A stretch of 64,000 nt of DNA from Roseivirga echinicomitans (GTDB lineage: Bacteria > Bacteroidota > Bacteroidia > Cytophagales > Cyclobacteriaceae). The notes beneath the pieces were generated by a model. It worked only from the letters and a program-made list of their open reading frames with translations. It ran no database searches and was not told the origin of the DNA. Position numbers and translations under genes: made by a program. This document shows positions 62,372-64,000 of this stretch, piece by piece. The stretch covers positions 558,001 through 622,000 of the forward strand of contig NZ_LRDB01000001.1 in the NCBI RefSeq assembly GCF_001592935.1. The letters run 5' to 3'. Position 1 is the first letter of the stretch, and each line of letters starts with the position of its first letter.

Positions 62372-62424
62372 CATTACCGTAATATTGTGCTTCTGTAATA
62401 CCGTAGTGCCGTAATGCAGTGCGT
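62372..62424. repeat. Degenerate CCGTAAT/CCGTAGT repeats
   Basis: Between the two 13-bp clusters lie ACCGTAAT, CTGTAAT, ACCGTAGT, GCCGTAAT and GCAGTGCG in near-tandem order. These are degenerate 8-9 base units, similar in character to the short repeats around 3.15-3.57 kb and 20.6 kb. Confidence 0.5.
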
Positions 62425-62467
62425 TTTTAATAAAATAGTGGAAAGAAAAAACTTGGCTATAAATTAT

Positions 62468-62492
62468 TCGGAAGTTTTATTCGGAAGTTTTG
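62468..62492. repeat. 13-bp tandem repeat, cluster 2
   Basis: Two exact TTCGGAAGTTTT units begin at 62468 and 62481, identical to the core of cluster 1. The cluster lies 22 bp from the end of the lactate dehydrogenase gene. Confidence 0.7.
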
Positions 62493-62512
62493 AACACAAA
62501 TTATCCTAGATT

Positions 62513-63670
62513 TTAGGCCTTGTGTAAATGTGCTGGAAGATCTTCAATACGCTCACAGCAGATCTGCTCCATCACTTGTTGTAATTGGGTTTTTAAAATG
62601 GAGATGGTATGATCTCCTCCCTTTTTGCCTAAAGCCCCAACACCATACATAAAGCTTCGGCCCATAAAAGTAAACTCGGCACCAGAGGCTAAAGTCCGGG
62701 CTACATCAGGGCCTGAACGCATACCGCTGTCCATCATTATTTTGATTTGACCACTGTATTTCTCTGCAATTCTGGTCAAAGGTTTGATGGTCGATTCCCC
62801 TGCGTCCAGTTGTCTTCCTCCATGATTGGAAACAATGATGCCATCCAAACCCAGTGCGATTGCCTTTTCGGTGTCTGCTTCGCTGGCTACACCTTTCAGC
62901 ACGATTTTTCCTTTCCATTGGTCACGAATTCGGCTGATGCGATCATCATTCAATCGGCCAGAAAACATCTGATCCATAAATCCACCCAGTCCGCCTAGGC
63001 CCAAATTTTTAGGCATATAAGGTTTGAGTGTTGCGAAGTTGGGTTGGCCATGTTTGAGCGTTTGGAATGCCCAATGGGGATGCGTTATCACCTGCGCGAT
63101 ATTTTTCATGGTCAGACGAGGCGGCATCGAAAGCCCGTTACGAATGTCTCTTGGGCGATAACCAAAGGTGGGCACATCGCAAAGCAATACTAAAACTGGG
63201 CAATGCGCTGCGGCCGCGCGTTTCAAAATGTCGTCACGGAATTCTTCTTTGGCTGGATGATAAAGTTGAAACCAAGCCCTGCCTTCTGTCAATTCTGATA
63301 TGCGCTCGATGCTGCTTGTGGAGACAGTACTGAGGATAAAAGGAATATTGTGTTCGAAGGCGGCTTTGGCTAGAATTTCTGGCGCATTGGGCCACATCAA
63401 ACCTTGCAAGCCCACGGGTGCAATACCAAAAGGAGCATCATATTCATGACCAAAAAGCTCGGTTTTTAGACTGCTGCTTTTGTATGGCGCTAAGTATTTC
63501 GGCACCAAACTGAGCTCCCTAATTTCAGAGGTATTGCGGTGTAAATTGACGTCCTCATTGCAACCCCCATCCAAATACTCGAAGGCAAATTTGGGCATCT
63601 TCTTTTTGGCCTTATGGCGAAGGTCATCCATCGATGGGTAGTTCTTATTATATGACCAATTTGCTCCCAT
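62513..63670 (-). CDS. FMN-dependent alpha-hydroxy-acid (L-lactate) dehydrogenase
   Basis: A 385-residue member of the FMN-dependent 2-hydroxyacid dehydrogenase family. The active-site base H283 and R286 lie in IVSNHGGRQLD, with PFGIAPVGLQG and MMDSGMRSGPDV as FMN-binding parts. It oxidises an L-2-hydroxyacid, most often L-lactate, to the keto acid. Microbial L-fucose breakdown yields L-lactaldehyde or L-lactate, so its place beside fucosidases makes sense. It directly follows the GH3 gene (the stop of GH3 abuts its start). Glycolate or mandelate are alternatives. Confidence 0.9.
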   Translation of the reverse strand: MGANWSYNKNYPSMDDLRHKAKKKMPKFAFEYLDGGCNEDVNLHRNTSEIRELSLVPKYLAPYKSSSLKTELFGHEYDAPFGIAPVGLQGLMWPNAPEILAKAAFEHNIPFILSTVSTSSIERISELTEGRAWFQLYHPAKEEFRDDILKRAAAAHCPVLVLLCDVPTFGYRPRDIRNGLSMPPRLTMKNIAQVITHPHWAFQTLKHGQPNFATLKPYMPKNLGLGGLGGFMDQMFSGRLNDDRISRIRDQWKGKIVLKGVASEADTEKAIALGLDGIIVSNHGGRQLDAGESTIKPLTRIAEKYSGQIKIMMDSGMRSGPDVARTLASGAEFTFMGRSFMYGVGALGKKGGDHTISILKTQLQQVMEQICCERIEDLPAHLHKA

Positions 63671-64000
63671 TTAATTTTTCAGTTTGATCAATGATTCCAC
63701 CGTGAAAGTGTCGCTCGTTCCTTCTTCCGAATTTTTGCCAACCATTACTCGGAACTTGCCCGCTTCAACTACACGCTCCATGTTCCTGTTCCAAAGGGAA
63801 AGGTCTTCAGGCTTTAAATCAAAACTTACACGTTTGCTTTCTCCAGCATTGAAGTGGATCCGTTGAAAACCTTTGAGTTCTTTTACTGCTGTGGTTACAG
63901 AGCTGATCAAGTCGCTTAGATAAAGCTGTACGACTTCTTCACCCGCTTGAGTTCCGTTGTTGGTCACCGTTACTTCGATGTGAATTGTTCCTTCTCCTTG
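63671..64000 (-). CDS. GH3-family glycosidase, C-terminal fragment (cut by window end)
   Basis: The last 109 codons of a gene whose 5' part lies beyond the window. The sequence is a fibronectin-III-like GH3 C-terminal domain: TNNGTQAGEEVVQLYLSD, ELKGFQRIHFNAGESK, FDLKPEDLSLW. It comes from a beta-glucosidase- or beta-xylosidase-type enzyme; the catalytic domain is not visible, so specificity is unknown. No internal stop was seen up to base 64000. Confidence 0.85.
   Translation of the reverse strand, partial: QGEGTIHIEVTVTNNGTQAGEEVVQLYLSDLISSVTTAVKELKGFQRIHFNAGESKRVSFDLKPEDLSLWNRNMERVVEAGKFRVMVGKNSEEGTSDTFTVESLIKLKN

Overview
The window reads as chromosomal DNA of a marine-type member of the Bacteroidota, most likely order Cytophagales. 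Support for this: the mutY-ssb-gldE-gldD gliding-motility gene order, the lipoprotein form of TamL paired with TamB, DUF4221, DUF4382 and DUF5916 proteins, LytS/LytTR regulators, AT-rich leaders without Shine-Dalgarno sequences, and TAnnTTTGC-type promoters. Genus assignment is inference. I saw no rRNA, tRNA, CRISPR array or complete insertion sequence.

Layout. 0-6.6 kb: a small orphan gene, then a MarR regulator followed by a fatty-acid beta-oxidation operon ordered like the Bacillus fadN-fadA-fadE operon, with a four-helix-bundle gene inserted between fadN and fadA. 6.6-9.6 kb (minus): HU protein, TPR protein, a 30-codon very basic protein resembling the mS38/COX24 (AURKAIP1) family, and RNase G. 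9.7-15.3 kb (plus): mutY, ssb, gldE, gldD, recG. 15.4-17.1 kb: an AT-rich DarT/DarG DNA ADP-ribosylation toxin-antitoxin pair. 17.2-27.3 kb (minus): DUF5916 protein, DUF4221 protein, a three-gene regulatory operon (active LytS-type kinase, degenerate kinase, LytTR regulator), a secreted 34-residue-repeat solenoid protein, a frameshifted DUF4221 lipoprotein and an exported DinB-fold protein.

27.4-40.4 kb: recF diverges from pdhA; then a TPR membrane protein, ribH and an aspartokinase end at a strong bidirectional terminator. A Tat-exported metallo-beta-lactamase-fold protein and a LolA-like protein diverge from M14 and M28 peptidases. A ParE-type toxin-antitoxin pair follows, then mutS. 40.7-47.2 kb: DUF4382 lipoprotein, a hybrid histidine kinase with receiver and Hpt domains, two small membrane proteins, pirin, and DUF1801 and DUF5655 proteins. 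A hairpin-rich spacer (47.23-47.61 kb) separates these from tamL-tamB (47.6-54.9 kb).

55.0-64.0 kb: a carbohydrate-degradation region. Two GH29 alpha-L-fucosidases, an exported formylglycine-generating enzyme and an S1 sulfatase run in one direction, consistent with removing sulfate and fucose from an algal fucan-like glycan. An AlbA_2-type ATP-binding regulator points the other way and is followed by 13-bp tandem repeats. An FMN-dependent 2-hydroxyacid (lactate) dehydrogenase, which could use lactate derived from fucose, and the 3' end of a GH3 glycosidase close the window.

Most worth a second look: the kinase/pseudokinase pair, the solenoid protein, the exported sulfatase-maturing enzyme beside its likely client, the unannotated 30-aa basic protein, DarTG, and the recurring short degenerate repeats (3.15/3.55, 20.6 and 62.3 kb). 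I did not find a clearly new multi-gene system; the pseudokinase-containing regulatory operon is the nearest candidate.
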